Below are positions 17,221 through 26,918 of a stretch of 64,000 nt of DNA, piece by piece. Positions within the stretch are counted from its first letter, which is position 1; every line of letters starts with the position of its first letter. The notes under the pieces were generated by a model, which made no database searches, was not told the DNA's origin, and saw nothing but the letters and a program-made list of their open reading frames with translations. The stretch is from Vibrio sinensis (GTDB taxonomy: Bacteria > Pseudomonadota > Gammaproteobacteria > Enterobacterales > Vibrionaceae). The stretch covers positions 62,001-126,000 of the forward strand of contig NZ_QVMU01000005.1 of assembly GCF_003605645.1 (NCBI RefSeq). The letters are read 5' to 3'. A program made the translations under genes and the position numbers.

Positions 17221-18438
17221 TTATTTCTTATTTGCAGCGTTAAGCGCTCTGATTCTGCTTGGCAGTGAGTACAAACGGATAAAGCCATCAGCGTGGCTTT
17301 GGTCGTAGACTTCGTCAGCACCAAAGGTCGCAAACTCCTCACTGTATAGACTGTTGTCTGAACGTTTTTGTGTCGCCGTCGCCTGACCTTTGTAAAGCTT
17401 GATAACAACTTCACCGTTAACATCTTTGGCTAACTCTTCTGCTGCTGCCATCACTGAGTTACAAAGCGGCGTAAACCAACGACCATCGTACACAAGTTGC
17501 GCAGCTTTTACGCCTAACTCTTCACGGAATTCAAATGATGTTTTATCAAGTACAAGTTGCTCGACTGAACGCAAAGCTTCCATGATGATGGTGCCTCCTG
17601 GCGTTTCATAACAACCACGAGACTTCATACCAACCAAACGGTTTTCGACGATATCGATACGACCGACACCATGTTTAGCACCTTTTTCATTCAGGTACAC
17701 GAGTGCGTTGTATGGATTCATCGTCTCGCCATCAACAGCAACCACTTCGCCTTTTTCAACTTTCAGCGTGACGTATTCAGCTTCATTAGGTGCTTGCTCA
17801 GGGTCAACGGTCCACGCCCAACAATCTTCATTGGTCGCATTCCACGTATCTTCCAACACACCACCTTCTGTAGAAAGATGCCATGCGTTTGCATCACGCG
17901 AGTAAATCTTAGTGATGGACGCTGAACACGGAATGTTGCGTTCTTCTAGGTAATCTAAACACTCTTCACGGCTCACTAAATCCCACTCACGCCATGGTGC
18001 AATCACTTTAAGATCAGGGGCGAGTGCCGCAAATGCTCCCTCAAAACGAACTTGATCGTTGCCTTTACCGGTACAACCGTGACAAAGCGCATCAGCACCA
18101 ACTTTACGTGCAACTTCTACTTGTGCTTTCGCGATAATTGGACGAGCCATTGAAGTACCCAGTAGATATTTGCCTTCATAGCACGCGCCTGTTTTTAGCG
18201 TTGGGTTAATATACTGTGCAACCATCTCTTCTTTTAGGTCCATCACATAACATTCTGATGCACCTGAAGCGATAGCTTTAGCTTCAATACCCTCAAGCTC
18301 GTAGTAGCCTTGACCGACATCGGCAACAAAGGCGACAACTTCACAATCATAATTCTCTTTCAACCATGGAATGATCACTGATGTATCTAAACCACCCGAA
18401 TAGGCCACAACAACTTTGTTTACTTTTACTTTGCTCAT
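17221..18438 (-). CDS. argG: Argininosuccinate synthase
   Basis: Joins citrulline and aspartate using ATP. The 405-residue protein has the ATP pyrophosphatase loop AYSGGLDTS (about 12-20), the [15 protein letters not shown] segment and [11 protein letters not shown] near residue 275, all typical of type I ArgG. Start ATG at 18438 ([18 protein letters not shown]) preceded by GGAGAG. It lies between argB and argH in the arginine operon on the minus strand. Nothing is unusual within the coding region. Confidence 0.97.
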   Translation of the reverse strand: MSKVKVNKVVVAYSGGLDTSVIIPWLKENYDCEVVAFVADVGQGYYELEGIEAKAIASGASECYVMDLKEEMVAQYINPTLKTGACYEGKYLLGTSMARPIIAKAQVEVARKVGADALCHGCTGKGNDQVRFEGAFAALAPDLKVIAPWREWDLVSREECLDYLEERNIPCSASITKIYSRDANAWHLSTEGGVLEDTWNATNEDCWAWTVDPEQAPNEAEYVTLKVEKGEVVAVDGETMNPYNALVYLNEKGAKHGVGRIDIVENRLVGMKSRGCYETPGGTIIMEALRSVEQLVLDKTSFEFREELGVKAAQLVYDGRWFTPLCNSVMAAAEELAKDVNGEVVIKLYKGQATATQKRSDNSLYSEEFATFGADEVYDQSHADGFIRLYSLPSRIRALNAANKK

Positions 18439-18509
18439 TTCTAACTCTCCGGACCTAAGCTTTTGCCGCTCAGGTTCTCATCCTTGTTAATGTTTGCTGC
18501 AACAAAAAT

Positions 18510-19301
18510 TTACTGCGGCAGAAACTGTGTTCCGATACTTTTACCCGCAAAGAGCTGGGCTAATTTTTCTGGGTAGCGCCATGTGGCAACTTCAATCGGA
18601 CGACCGAGATCATTTGCTGCTTGTAACGCCGCTTGTACCTTGACGATCATCCCATCAGTAATAACATGACCATCAATAAGCTGATTGGCCTTTTTCTCAT
18701 CTAAACTCTTGATCAAATTACCTTTGCCGTCCAATACACCGCTCACATCTGACAACAAAACTAACTCAGCATCTAACGCTCCTGCGACCGCGACCGCAGC
18801 TTGGTCAGCATTTACGTTCATCAACTGGCCCTCAGAAGTTAATCCAATCGAACTAATGATCGGCAAGGCTCCCGTTGCTAAAACCGCTTGTAACACCGCA
18901 GGGTTACCTGGCATTGCGTTACCGACAGCTCCAAGTTCAGGATTAAGCTCTTCTACTTGGCACAAACCACCATCCGCTAAACTTAAGCCAACAGCATTTA
19001 AACCATCTTTGATCGCTTGTCCTTGAAGTTGTTTATTTGCCGTCCCAGCAAGCGCACCGGCAATCAGTGGAATTTGCTCGTATGGCGTCACACGTAAGCC
19101 TTGCTTTTTCACGGTTGGTAATTGCAATTGTTTCATCAAATCATCAACAAGGTAGCCACCACCATGCACAATCACGATAGGTCGCTGAGCTTGAGTCTGG
19201 TACTTACTAATTGCGCCGAAAACTTTACTTAGCGTGTCAGTACAAGAGAGCGCAGCGCCGCCTAACTTGATCACTAATGGTGTGTGTTTACTCTCTGTCA
19301 T
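18510..19301 (-). CDS. argB: Acetylglutamate kinase
   Basis: Phosphorylates N-acetylglutamate, second committed step of arginine synthesis. The start is the ATG at 19301 ([18 protein letters not shown]), which has AAGGAG five bases upstream, giving 263 residues. The open frame runs 43 codons further upstream, but that part is translation of the ERIC-like element between argC and argB and has no family similarity. Conserved segments: IKLGGAAL near the N-terminus, [11 protein letters not shown], and [15 protein letters not shown]. Third enzyme gene in the minus-strand order argC-argB-argG-argH. Confidence 0.97.
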   Translation of the reverse strand: MTESKHTPLVIKLGGAALSCTDTLSKVFGAISKYQTQAQRPIVIVHGGGYLVDDLMKQLQLPTVKKQGLRVTPYEQIPLIAGALAGTANKQLQGQAIKDGLNAVGLSLADGGLCQVEELNPELGAVGNAMPGNPAVLQAVLATGALPIISSIGLTSEGQLMNVNADQAAVAVAGALDAELVLLSDVSGVLDGKGNLIKSLDEKKANQLIDGHVITDGMIVKVQAALQAANDLGRPIEVATWRYPEKLAQLFAGKSIGTQFLPQ

Positions 19302-19333
19302 AACTGCTCCTTGGTATGACTGGCTTAGATGCC

Positions 19334-19457
19334 TACCCAAACAACTTGGAGATGCTGGTAGGCGACAAGAGAACAAAGCCTCTGAGCATAGATGTACTAT
19401 GTGATGAGGTTTGTGAGCGCCAGTCAACACCGCAGCAACTGCAAGTGGGACGGGTAT
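19334..19457. repeat. ERIC (IRU)-like element between argC and argB
   Basis: About 124 bases, imperfectly palindromic, running from TACCCAAACAACTTGGAG to the end GTGGGACGGGTATA. In this orientation it can be lined up with the enterobacterial repetitive intergenic consensus: the AGGCGACAAG block near the left, a central palindrome GAGCATAGATGTACTATGTG, GTGAGCGCCAGTCAACA, GCAACTGCAAG, and the terminal GACGGGTATA. A second copy lies at 49746-49868. It is inside an operon, so it is transcribed and can fold in the argCBGH mRNA. Confidence 0.82.
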
Positions 19458-19463
19458 ACTGAA

Positions 19464-20465
19464 TTAAATCAGTGCCGTTAACTCAGGGTACCCATAATGG
19501 ATATTCAAACATTGCATCGCTTGACTTGATGCCCCTTTCAATAAGTTATCTATCACCGCACAAACGATGATGTGCTCTCCTTGTACCTGCCAGCCAATAT
19601 CACAGAAAGGAGTAAACTGAACGTTCTGTAACTTAGGCATACCCTCGACAAGGCGAACTAAAGGTTTATCTTGATAAGCCGACTGGTAAGCGCTGGCGAT
19701 TTGCTCTGCTGATACACCATCAGCAAGCTTCATAGTGATGGTGGCTAAAATGCCACGTTTGAAATCGGCTAAGTGGGGCGTAAAAATCACATCACAACCA
19801 AGGTGTGTCGCGATTTCAGGTTGATGACGATGGTTAAACACACCGTAAGGCTGCAAGCTCACTTCACACAAGCTATTCGCTAACGTCGCTTTACGACCTG
19901 CGCCAGAAGCGCCACTGGTTGCGTTAATCACTGGCCACTGGTTGGTATCAATTAAGCCGGCTTGCTTCAGAGGCTTTATTGCCAATTGTGATGCTGTTGG
20001 GTAACAGCCAGGTACTGCGACAAGTTGACTCTGTTTAATTTCTTCACTTGCCCATTCAGCTAAACCATATGCGGCGTTATCTAACCACTGCTCGTGTTGA
20101 TGTTCAAAGCCATAAAATGTTGGGTAGAAATCGCCTTTTTTAACGCGAAAAGCGCCAGACAAATCGAAAACTTGGCATCCATGTTCAAGCAATATTGGCG
20201 CTAAGTCGTGACTGACTTCATGAGCCGTGGCTAAGAAAATAACATCTGCCTCTTTGGCAACAGCCTCAACATCAACAAGCGGCTGCACTTCATCGTCAAC
20301 CAAACCGGCTAGCTTGCCATGTAAACTAGAAATCGCAGTACCGGCATCGGCACTGTTGGCGGAGACGTATAAACCTGATAGCGTAAGCTCTGGGTGTTTA
20401 TGCACCATTAGTGCAAGCTCTGCTCCGGTATAGCCAGTGGCACCAATGATGGTTGTTTTTAGCAT
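19464..20465 (-). CDS. argC: N-acetyl-gamma-glutamyl-phosphate reductase
   Basis: NADPH-dependent third step of arginine synthesis. The start is set at the ATG at 20465 ([17 protein letters not shown]), giving 333 residues, near the 334 of E. coli; the open frame extends to 20492. The N-terminal [10 protein letters not shown] binds NADP and the catalytic Cys lies in [13 protein letters not shown] (about C154). Promoter-proximal gene of argCBGH, divergent from argE with a shared ArgR operator at 20537-20575. The ERIC-like element follows seven bases after its stop. Confidence 0.96.
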   Translation of the reverse strand: MLKTTIIGATGYTGAELALMVHKHPELTLSGLYVSANSADAGTAISSLHGKLAGLVDDEVQPLVDVEAVAKEADVIFLATAHEVSHDLAPILLEHGCQVFDLSGAFRVKKGDFYPTFYGFEHQHEQWLDNAAYGLAEWASEEIKQSQLVAVPGCYPTASQLAIKPLKQAGLIDTNQWPVINATSGASGAGRKATLANSLCEVSLQPYGVFNHRHQPEIATHLGCDVIFTPHLADFKRGILATITMKLADGVSAEQIASAYQSAYQDKPLVRLVEGMPKLQNVQFTPFCDIGWQVQGEHIIVCAVIDNLLKGASSQAMQCLNIHYGYPELTALI

Positions 20466-20536
20466 CTGAGACATCCGTATCTTTACTCCCATCCCATTGG
20501 GAGGAATTGATTAAAAAACTAATTAAATCGCTCTTT

Positions 20537-20575
20537 ATTGATTTTTTATTCATTAAAAATGATTTATTATGTTTT
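20537..20575. promoter_or_regulatory. ArgR operator: two ARG boxes between argC and argE
   Basis: The first box has core TGATTTTTTATTCA (20539-20552), 13 of 14 against the E. coli core TGAATWWWWATTCA. The second starts TGATTTATTATGTT (20560-20573), weaker on its right half. The two cores are exactly 21 bp apart, the spacing of paired 18-bp ARG boxes with a 3-bp gap. It sits between the divergent argCBGH and argE genes, so one operator can repress both. Confidence 0.85.
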
Positions 20576-20617
20576 ACATTCTTAGTTAACATCTGTCAAC
20601 AGGGAAAAGAAGATAAT

Positions 20618-21757
20618 ATGCAACTACCTAGCTTTATAGAGGTCTATCGCGGCCTAATTTCGACCTCTTCGATTAGCTCTTCGGATCCAACGTGGGATGA
20701 GGGAAATCAGAAAGTGATAGAAAAGCTCGCGAATTGGCTCAAAGACATCGGCTTCGACGTCGACATCATTGAAGCCGCTCCGGGTAAATTCAACCTCGTT
20801 GCCAAGAAAGGACAAGGTGATGGTGGTTTGCTGCTTGCAGGACACAGCGATACCGTTCCGTATGATGAAGGGCGTTGGAATTTCGAGCCTCATGCGATTA
20901 CAGAAGCAAATAATCGTTTTTATGGTTTAGGTACTGCTGATATGAAAGGCTTCTTTGCCTTTATTATTGAAGCGGTAAAGAAAGTTGATTGGAGTAAACA
21001 AACCAAGCCACTTTATATTCTTGCGACGTGTGATGAAGAAACCTCTATGCTCGGCGCTCGTCACTTTACTGATACCACGCCATTTAAACCGGATTACTGC
21101 ATTATTGGTGAACCAACCAGTTTAGTCCCGATTCGCGGCCATAAAGGACATGTCGCTAATGCTGTGCGTGTCACGGGGAAATCTGGTCACTCTTCTGATC
21201 CTGCACTTGGTGTGAATGCGATTGAAATTATGCATGAAGTCCTATTTGCCTTGATGCAATTACGCGACAAACTGGTAAAAGAGTACCACCACCCCGGCTT
21301 TGCCATTCCAAGCCCAACGTTAAACCTAGGCCATATTCATGGTGGTGACAGCGCAAACCGCATTTGTGGTTGCTGCGAGTTGCATTACGATGTGCGTCCC
21401 CTACCGGGTATCAGTTTAGACGGTTTAGACAATATGCTGCGCAGCGCTTTACATGAAGTCGAAGCAAAATGGCCGGGGCGCATTGAAATTAAACCATTGC
21501 ACGATCCTGTTCCCGGTTTTGAGTGCAGCCATGAGCACCCTTTTGTAAGTGGTATGGAAACTCTTTGCGACACACCATCTGAAACCGTGAACTACTGCAC
21601 TGAAGCGCCATTTTTAAGTCAATTATGCCCAACATTAGTGCTAGGTCCGGGTTCGATTGAACAAGCTCACCAGCCCGATGAATTTTTGGCTTTTGAGTTT
21701 ATCGATCCAACCATCAACATTTTAAAGAAAACGATGCATCAATACTGCTTTAACTAA
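20618..21757 (+). CDS. argE: Acetylornithine deacetylase
   Basis: Removes the acetyl group from N-acetylornithine; zinc-dependent M20 family. The start is the ATG at 20618 ([20 protein letters not shown]), matching E. coli ArgE, giving 379 residues; the open frame begins 55 codons earlier inside the argC-argE regulatory region. Metal-site motifs are [29 protein letters not shown] and IGEPTSL. Use of ArgE means the linear acetyl-cycle variant rather than ArgJ. Divergent from argCBGH. Confidence 0.97.
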   Translation: MQLPSFIEVYRGLISTSSISSSDPTWDEGNQKVIEKLANWLKDIGFDVDIIEAAPGKFNLVAKKGQGDGGLLLAGHSDTVPYDEGRWNFEPHAITEANNRFYGLGTADMKGFFAFIIEAVKKVDWSKQTKPLYILATCDEETSMLGARHFTDTTPFKPDYCIIGEPTSLVPIRGHKGHVANAVRVTGKSGHSSDPALGVNAIEIMHEVLFALMQLRDKLVKEYHHPGFAIPSPTLNLGHIHGGDSANRICGCCELHYDVRPLPGISLDGLDNMLRSALHEVEAKWPGRIEIKPLHDPVPGFECSHEHPFVSGMETLCDTPSETVNYCTEAPFLSQLCPTLVLGPGSIEQAHQPDEFLAFEFIDPTINILKKTMHQYCFN

Positions 21758-21869
21758 CCTCGACTGCGTTAACTAACCTCGGCATATTGATAAATGAGGT
21801 AGTTATAAATGAGGTAGTTATAATCACTCGATGAGAAGCGGTTGGTAGCAAAAGCAGAGCTCCAACCGC
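21750..21869 (+). repeat. Short tandem repeats and hairpin downstream of argE
   Basis: TTAACTAACCTCG occurs at 21750 and again 19 bases later at 21769; the first copy overlaps the argE stop codon. Then ATAAATGAGGTAGTT occurs twice in tandem (21790-21804, 21805-21819). A hairpin GCGGTTGG/CCAACCGC follows (21838-21869) without a T run. The rest of the gap up to ppc shows only the promoter candidate listed separately. Confidence 0.7.
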
Positions 21870-22084
21870 GAAACATTTGATAGAGACAGCAAGTAAAATC
21901 AACTTAACGACAAAATAGATATACCAATAAAAGAGTGCGAGCAGAAACAGGTACAGTGAGAGACAACTATAACTATCGACGCCACGCCTTATTTGTAGTT
22001 TAATTTCACCAAATACAGTAATTCTTATGACAGGACGTCAGTTGCATTCGTTTGCACAATAATTGCAAACTTAAGCTTCGGCCG

Positions 22085-22114
22085 TTGACTAGCAACGATA
22101 TTTTTAGCTAAATT
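22085..22114 (+). promoter_or_regulatory. Candidate ppc promoter
   Basis: TTGACT (22085-22090) and TAAATT (22109-22114) with an 18-base spacer; the implied leader before the ppc ATG at 22167 is about 45 bases. A prediction from hexamers only. Confidence 0.4.
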
Positions 22115-22166
22115 GTTATTCAAGCTAAAAACATTGGATGTAATTTTTTTACAAGGCAGGAATACA

Positions 22167-24800
22167 ATGAACGAGAAATACTCTGCGCTCAGAAGTAACG
22201 TAAGCATGTTAGGCCACTTACTCGGTAACACCATCAGGGATGCACATGGGGATGTTATTTTAGAGAAAGTAGAAACGATTCGTAAGCTTTCTAAATCGGC
22301 CAGAGCAGGAAATCAAGAAGACAGGGATAGTTTAGTTGAAGAAATCAAAAACCTGCCAAATGAACAACTTACTCCTGTAGCCCGCGCTTTTAATCAATTC
22401 TTAAATCTCACTAATATTGCTGAGCAATACCACACTATTTCTCGTCATTGTGATGCCCACGTCTGCGAACCAGACGCTATCAATACCTTATTCGCGAAAC
22501 TGAAACAAAATGATGTAAGTAAACTTGATACGGCTCAAGCAGTACGAGACTTAAACATCGAACTTGTTCTTACTGCACACCCTACCGAAATTACTCGCCG
22601 CACCATGATCAATAAATTGGTCAAAATTAATGAATGTCTTTCTAATCTTGAACTCAGTGATTTATCACCAAAAGAGCGTCAAAAGACAGAACGTCGCTTA
22701 GAGCAATTGATTGTTCAAAGTTGGCACTCTGACGTCATCCGCCAACAGCGTCCAACACCACTAGATGAAGCCAAATGGGGCTTTGCTGTGGTTGAAAACT
22801 CACTGTGGCAAGCGGTTCCTGAGTTTTTACGTGAACTTGATGATCACTTAGAACAACATCTTGGCGAAGGGCTTCCAATTGATGCTCGCCCGGTGCATTT
22901 CTCTTCATGGATGGGTGGCGATCGAGACGGTAACCCATTTGTGACTCACACCATTACACGTGAAGTTCTCCTGTTATCACGTTGGAAAGCAGCAGACCTA
23001 TACCTCAATGATATCAATGAATTGGTTAGCGAACTGTCGATGACCAAGTGTAATGATGATGTACGAGCACTTGCAGGTGAGCAGGAGCATGAACCTTATC
23101 GTGCTGTTTTAAAAGGGCTACGCACCCTTCTTCAGGAAACCAAAGAAATCCTGGATGCGAAGATTCATGGTCAGAAACTTGCCGTAAAAGCGCCTCTGCA
23201 AAACATCGATCAGCTTTGGGAACCGTTACTTGCTTGCTACCGTTCACTGCATGAATGTGGCATGGGCGTGATTGCCGATGGCTCGTTATTGGATACTTTA
23301 CGTCGCGTGAAAGCATTTGGTGTTCACCTTGTTCGCTTGGATATTCGTCAAGAGAGCACTCGTCATGCCGATGTACTTTCTGAATTGACCCGCTACCTCG
23401 GTATTGGTGACTATGAGCAGTGGAGCGAACAAGATAAGATCGCATTCTTAACCAACGAATTGGCATCCAAACGTCCGCTTCTGCCTCGAGATTGGCAGCC
23501 ATCAGCGCAAGTTCAAGAAGTTATCGATACCTGCCGAATTGTTGCAGCTCAGCCTCGTGATGCATTTGGCGCCTACGTCATTTCAATGGCTCGCACCGCA
23601 TCAGATGTTCTCGCCGTCCATCTTCTTTTACAAGAAGCGGGCTGTAACTACCGCATGAACGTTTGTCCTCTGTTTGAAACGTTAGATGACTTAAACAACG
23701 CAGAAGCGGTAATTCGCCAATTAATGGGTATCGATTTATACCGCGGCTTTATCCAAAACCACCAAATGGTCATGATTGGCTATTCTGACTCAGCAAAAGA
23801 TGCTGGTGTCATGTCTGCGGGTTGGGCTCAATATCGAGCGATGGATGCTTTAGTCGATGTGTGTGATGAAGAAGGCATAGAGTTAACCCTCTTCCATGGC
23901 CGTGGTGGTTCTATCGGTCGTGGTGGTGCGCCAGCACATGCTGCGCTACTTTCTCAGCCACCAAAAAGTCTAAAAGGTGGCCTGCGCGTTACTGAACAAG
24001 GTGAGATGATTCGATTTAAGCTTGGCTTACCGGATGTAGCTGTGAACAGCTTTAATATGTATGCCAGTGCTATCTTGGAAGCGAACCTACTTCCGCCGCC
24101 AAAACCGAAGCAAGCATGGCGTGATCAAATGGACGTGTTATCTGCGGTCAGCTGCGAAGCCTATCGTGGCGTTGTACGCGGCGAGCCAGATTTTGTACCT
24201 TACTTCCGCCAAGCTACCCCAGAACTCGAGCTAGGTAAACTGCCATTAGGCTCACGCCCATCGAAGCGTAATCCGAACGGTGGAGTGGAAAGTCTACGTG
24301 CGATTCCTTGGATCTTCTCATGGAGCCAGAACCGCCTAGTTCTACCTGCATGGTTAGGTGCTGGTGAAGCGATTCAGTACTCAATTGACCAAGGTCACCA
24401 AGAGCTACTAGAAGAGATGTGTCGTGAGTGGCCATTTTTCTCTACGCGTCTCGGTATGTTAGAGATGGTGTATTCCAAATGTAACATCGGTATTTCTCGT
24501 TACTACGATGAACGCCTTGTTGATGCCGCTCTATTACCGCTTGGCGATCGTCTCCGTTCACAACTGCAAAAAGATATCAAAACAGTCTTAAATGTTGAGA
24601 ACAACGAAAACTTAATGCAAAGCGACCCTTGGGGCTTTGAGTCGATTCGCTTACGTAATATCTATGTTGAGCCATTGAACATGCTTCAGGCTGAGTTACT
24701 TTACCGAACTAGACAAACTGAAGAGCCATCGGCTGAACTGGAAGAAGCACTAATGGTCACTATTGCCGGTATCGCAGCAGGAATGCGTAATACCGGTTAA
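22167..24800 (+). CDS. ppc: Phosphoenolpyruvate carboxylase
   Basis: Replenishes oxaloacetate from PEP and bicarbonate. The start is the ATG at 22167 ([20 protein letters not shown]), near identical to the E. coli N-terminus, giving 877 residues; the frame opens 18 codons earlier. Conserved catalytic segments are [12 protein letters not shown] (catalytic His near residue 140), [25 protein letters not shown] and [16 protein letters not shown], and the C-terminal RNTG. It follows argE on the same strand but behind a 400-base gap with its own candidate promoter. Confidence 0.97.
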   Translation: MNEKYSALRSNVSMLGHLLGNTIRDAHGDVILEKVETIRKLSKSARAGNQEDRDSLVEEIKNLPNEQLTPVARAFNQFLNLTNIAEQYHTISRHCDAHVCEPDAINTLFAKLKQNDVSKLDTAQAVRDLNIELVLTAHPTEITRRTMINKLVKINECLSNLELSDLSPKERQKTERRLEQLIVQSWHSDVIRQQRPTPLDEAKWGFAVVENSLWQAVPEFLRELDDHLEQHLGEGLPIDARPVHFSSWMGGDRDGNPFVTHTITREVLLLSRWKAADLYLNDINELVSELSMTKCNDDVRALAGEQEHEPYRAVLKGLRTLLQETKEILDAKIHGQKLAVKAPLQNIDQLWEPLLACYRSLHECGMGVIADGSLLDTLRRVKAFGVHLVRLDIRQESTRHADVLSELTRYLGIGDYEQWSEQDKIAFLTNELASKRPLLPRDWQPSAQVQEVIDTCRIVAAQPRDAFGAYVISMARTASDVLAVHLLLQEAGCNYRMNVCPLFETLDDLNNAEAVIRQLMGIDLYRGFIQNHQMVMIGYSDSAKDAGVMSAGWAQYRAMDALVDVCDEEGIELTLFHGRGGSIGRGGAPAHAALLSQPPKSLKGGLRVTEQGEMIRFKLGLPDVAVNSFNMYASAILEANLLPPPKPKQAWRDQMDVLSAVSCEAYRGVVRGEPDFVPYFRQATPELELGKLPLGSRPSKRNPNGGVESLRAIPWIFSWSQNRLVLPAWLGAGEAIQYSIDQGHQELLEEMCREWPFFSTRLGMLEMVYSKCNIGISRYYDERLVDAALLPLGDRLRSQLQKDIKTVLNVENNENLMQSDPWGFESIRLRNIYVEPLNMLQAELLYRTRQTEEPSAELEEALMVTIAGIAAGMRNTG

Positions 24801-24861
24801 TACTAGCTAGAATAGGCTGTTAAGCTCGTGCCATAAGCCTAACAGTTTACTGTTAGCAACA

Positions 24862-24892
24862 GAGGCGGCATTAATTGTCGCCTCTTGTTTTA
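24862..24892 (+). terminator. Intrinsic terminator after ppc
   Basis: GAGGCG/CGCCTC stem (24862-24884) followed by TTGTTTTA. Confidence 0.8.
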
Positions 24893-25048
24893 TCGCAGGC
24901 TGACTATAGTGCAAGTTGCTATTATTTTGTCATAATCCGCTCTTGGAAATCACTAACCCTACTAACAAATCGTCGCACTTTCGATACAATCATTCAAGAA
25001 TGGGACATTCACAACCATTAAATCAACATTTAAAACTATATATTTTAT

Positions 25049-25068
25049 TTATTGAGTTTTTTGTCAGT
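25049..25068 (+). promoter_or_regulatory. Candidate LuxR/HapR-type site upstream of aphA
   Basis: TTATTGAG-N6-TTGTCAGT resembles the imperfect TTATTGAT...-type palindrome bound by LuxR/HapR master regulators. It is centred about 73 bases upstream of the start site implied by the -10 TATAAT at 25119; as I recall, HapR protects roughly -85 to -58 at the V. cholerae aphA promoter, which would coincide. Inference from position and a degenerate match. Confidence 0.45.
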
Positions 25069-25118
25069 TTTTTCCTTGTTATTTGTCCATCTATTCCACT
25101 TTGTGCTTATTATTTAGA

Positions 25119-25124
25119 TATAAT
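25119..25124 (+). promoter_or_regulatory. Candidate -10 element of aphA
   Basis: Perfect TATAAT. No good -35 lies at 16-18 bases, fitting an activator-dependent promoter. It overlaps the hairpin TGTCGC/GCGACA (25124-25141). The implied leader is about 200 bases. Confidence 0.45.
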
Positions 25125-25129
25125 GTCGC

Positions 25130-25330
25130 TCTATTGCGACAAATTATAAAATCATAACGTTGCTCTTTTCGGTGGTTTATCTACCGAACTAGGTGTAATA
25201 CGGCTTTTTAAAGGTGACATGGCCAACATAGCGTTGGCGCTGCTTGCATCATATCGAATCAGGTACCTCAAGAAGTACCATCAGATGCTACGCAGTTATT
25301 TGTATTTTATTGACCATTTGGATTGAAGAC
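25130..25330 (+). ncRNA. Long structured 5' leader of aphA
   Basis: The presumed leader holds two small hairpins: GCCAAC-ATAGC-GTTGGC (25222-25238) and GGTAC/GTACC (25262-25279). The GTTGGC arm is complementary to the GCCAAC found in the conserved core of Vibrio Qrr small RNAs (sequence from memory). aphA is a known Qrr-activated target in Vibrio; whether this arm is the pairing site is inference. Confidence 0.5.
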
Positions 25331-25870
25331 ATGTCATTACCACACGTAATCCTAACCGTTCTTAGTACACGCGATGCTACTGGATACGACATCACCAAAG
25401 AATTTTCCGCAACAATCGGATATTTCTGGAAGGCAAGCCATCAACAAGTTTATCGTGAACTGAATAAGATGGCGCAAAACGATCTTGTTACTTGCGTATT
25501 GCAACCACAAGACGGAAAACCAGACCGAAAAGTTTACTCCATTACTGATTCTGGTCGAGCGGCTCTTGGTGAATGGTTTGATCAACCAACTGTTCATCCA
25601 ACAGTACGAGATGAGTTTTCAGCAAAATTGATGGCTTGTTCTGTTCAATCTGCTGAACCATTCAAAAATCAATTAACTGAATTGGTTGAAGAATCACGTA
25701 AAGTGGTTGCGCACTACAAAGATATCGAAAATGCATATTATGCAGCATCAGCTAATTTAGATAAGCAACAACGCCTAGAGCGTTTAACGCTACGTCGCAA
25801 CTTGCTAATTCGCCAAGCTTGGATCGATTGGGCTGAAGAAGTATTAACAGAGCTTGATGTAATCGCTTAA
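25331..25870 (+). CDS. aphA: Low-cell-density quorum-sensing master regulator AphA (PadR family)
   Basis: DNA-binding regulator that dominates at low cell density and, in V. cholerae, activates virulence genes. The 179-residue protein starting MSLPHVILTVLSTRDATGYD at 25331 is close to V. cholerae AphA along its whole length: a PadR winged helix (about 1-75; WKASHQQVYRELNKM is the recognition region) and a C-terminal antiparallel coiled-coil dimerisation domain ending in RQAWIDWAEEVL. The open frame reaches 25244 but the upstream codons belong to the leader. It is followed by a 20-bp triple repeat and a terminator. The gene is the best genus marker here. Confidence 0.97.
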   Translation: MSLPHVILTVLSTRDATGYDITKEFSATIGYFWKASHQQVYRELNKMAQNDLVTCVLQPQDGKPDRKVYSITDSGRAALGEWFDQPTVHPTVRDEFSAKLMACSVQSAEPFKNQLTELVEESRKVVAHYKDIENAYYAASANLDKQQRLERLTLRRNLLIRQAWIDWAEEVLTELDVIA

Positions 25871-25882
25871 TCATGCAGCTAT

Positions 25883-25942
25883 AACGTTGATACAAACGAA
25901 AAAACGTTGATACAAACGAAAAAACGTTGATACAAACGAAAA
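25883..25942 (+). repeat. Three copies of a 20-bp tandem repeat after aphA
   Basis: Unit AACGTTGATACAAACGAAAA, repeated with exact 20-base period and no mismatches (25883-25942). It directly abuts the aphA terminator and begins 13 bases after the stop codon. Confidence 0.95.
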
Positions 25943-25971
25943 AGGTTGATGTGAAAACATCAACCTTTTTG
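25941..25971. terminator. Intrinsic terminator between aphA and cysE
   Basis: GGTTGATGT-GAAA-ACATCAACC with flanking A and T runs; can act in both directions. Confidence 0.92.
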
Positions 25972-26037
25972 CTTTTTATTGGCAGTAATAAGTCCACTTA
26001 CTCACAAGAGACTTCAGTTACTCTAAGTTCAGTTTAA

Positions 26038-26859
26038 CTAAATCCCATCACCGCCAGTAAAGCCCTGCGATTTACCATTAAACTGTTGGTCCATATCTAA
26101 CGATGGCTTGTCTGTCGTTGGTCGACCAACAATCTTAGCAGGTACACCGGCTACGGTTGTATGAGCAGGAACTGGCTGTAATACGACTGAACAAGATGCG
26201 ATTTTCGCCCCCTCTCCAACTTCAATATTACCCAGAACTTTCGCACCAGCTCCAATCATAACGCCCTCACGGATCTTAGGATGGCGATCGCCACACTCTT
26301 TCCCTGTACCACCTAGAGTTACGTCTTGTAAAATTGAAACATCATTCTCAACGACAGCAGTCTCACCAATAACAATGCCAGTCGCGTGATCGAGCATGAT
26401 ACCTTGGCCAATTCGCGCAGCTGGATGGATATCAACCTGACAAGCGACTGAAATCTGATTTTGAAGGTATGTTGCCAGCGCAACACGGCCTTGTTTCCAT
26501 AGCCAGTTAGCTACTCGGTAACCTTGTAGTGCGTGGTAGCCTTTAAGATAAAGCAATGGAATTGAATACATTGATACAGCAGGGTCACGATTAACAGTCG
26601 CGCAGATATCACACGCAGCCGCTTGTATAATCGATGGGTCAGACTCTAGCGCCTCTTCTACCACTTCTCGCACTGCCATTGCTGGCATTGAAGCAGTGTT
26701 CAGCTTATTAGCAAGAATGTAACTCAATGCTGCACACAAGCTATCATGCTTAATAATGGTTGCATGATAAAAGCTTGCTAGCATTGGCTCTTGTTCTGAT
26801 TGCTCTCGAGCTTCACGAACAATCGCTTGCCATACCTTCTGTTTTTCACAATGTTTCAT
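26038..26859 (-). CDS. cysE: Serine O-acetyltransferase
   Basis: Acetylates L-serine with acetyl-CoA, first step of cysteine synthesis. The 273-residue protein has an N-terminal helical domain and a left-handed beta-helix of hexapeptide repeats; the catalytic pair is D143 and H158 (VDIHPAARIGQGIMLDHATG), with QDVTLGGTGKECGDRHPKI after it. The C-terminal end is the site for cysteine feedback and complex formation with CysK; here it ends GDGI, consistent with the Ile terminus needed for CysK binding. Downstream of gpsA and secB, the common gammaproteobacterial order. Confidence 0.97.
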   Translation of the reverse strand: MKHCEKQKVWQAIVREAREQSEQEPMLASFYHATIIKHDSLCAALSYILANKLNTASMPAMAVREVVEEALESDPSIIQAAACDICATVNRDPAVSMYSIPLLYLKGYHALQGYRVANWLWKQGRVALATYLQNQISVACQVDIHPAARIGQGIMLDHATGIVIGETAVVENDVSILQDVTLGGTGKECGDRHPKIREGVMIGAGAKVLGNIEVGEGAKIASCSVVLQPVPAHTTVAGVPAKIVGRPTTDKPSLDMDQQFNGKSQGFTGGDGI

Positions 26860-26918
26860 CTTAAACCTATTGGAAGCTTACCTGCTCCTGTCGCCGTGTT
26901 TGCTGATACTTATACTAT

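Noticed and set aside
19302..19430. N-terminal extension of argB
   Set aside because: It is translation of the ERIC-like element; the strong AAGGAG site is before the ATG at 19301 and the family N-terminus starts there.
20453..20617. N-terminal extension of argE
   Set aside because: It runs through the ArgR operator and has no similarity to ArgE.
23026..23502. 158-codon minus-strand frame inside ppc
   Set aside because: Antisense shadow; no family features.
24916..25149. 77-codon open frame upstream of aphA
   Set aside because: It overlaps the aphA promoter, has no ribosome binding site and its product shows no domain; AT-rich DNA explains it.
25883..25942. CRISPR array
   Set aside because: Units are contiguous with no spacers, and no cas genes are present.
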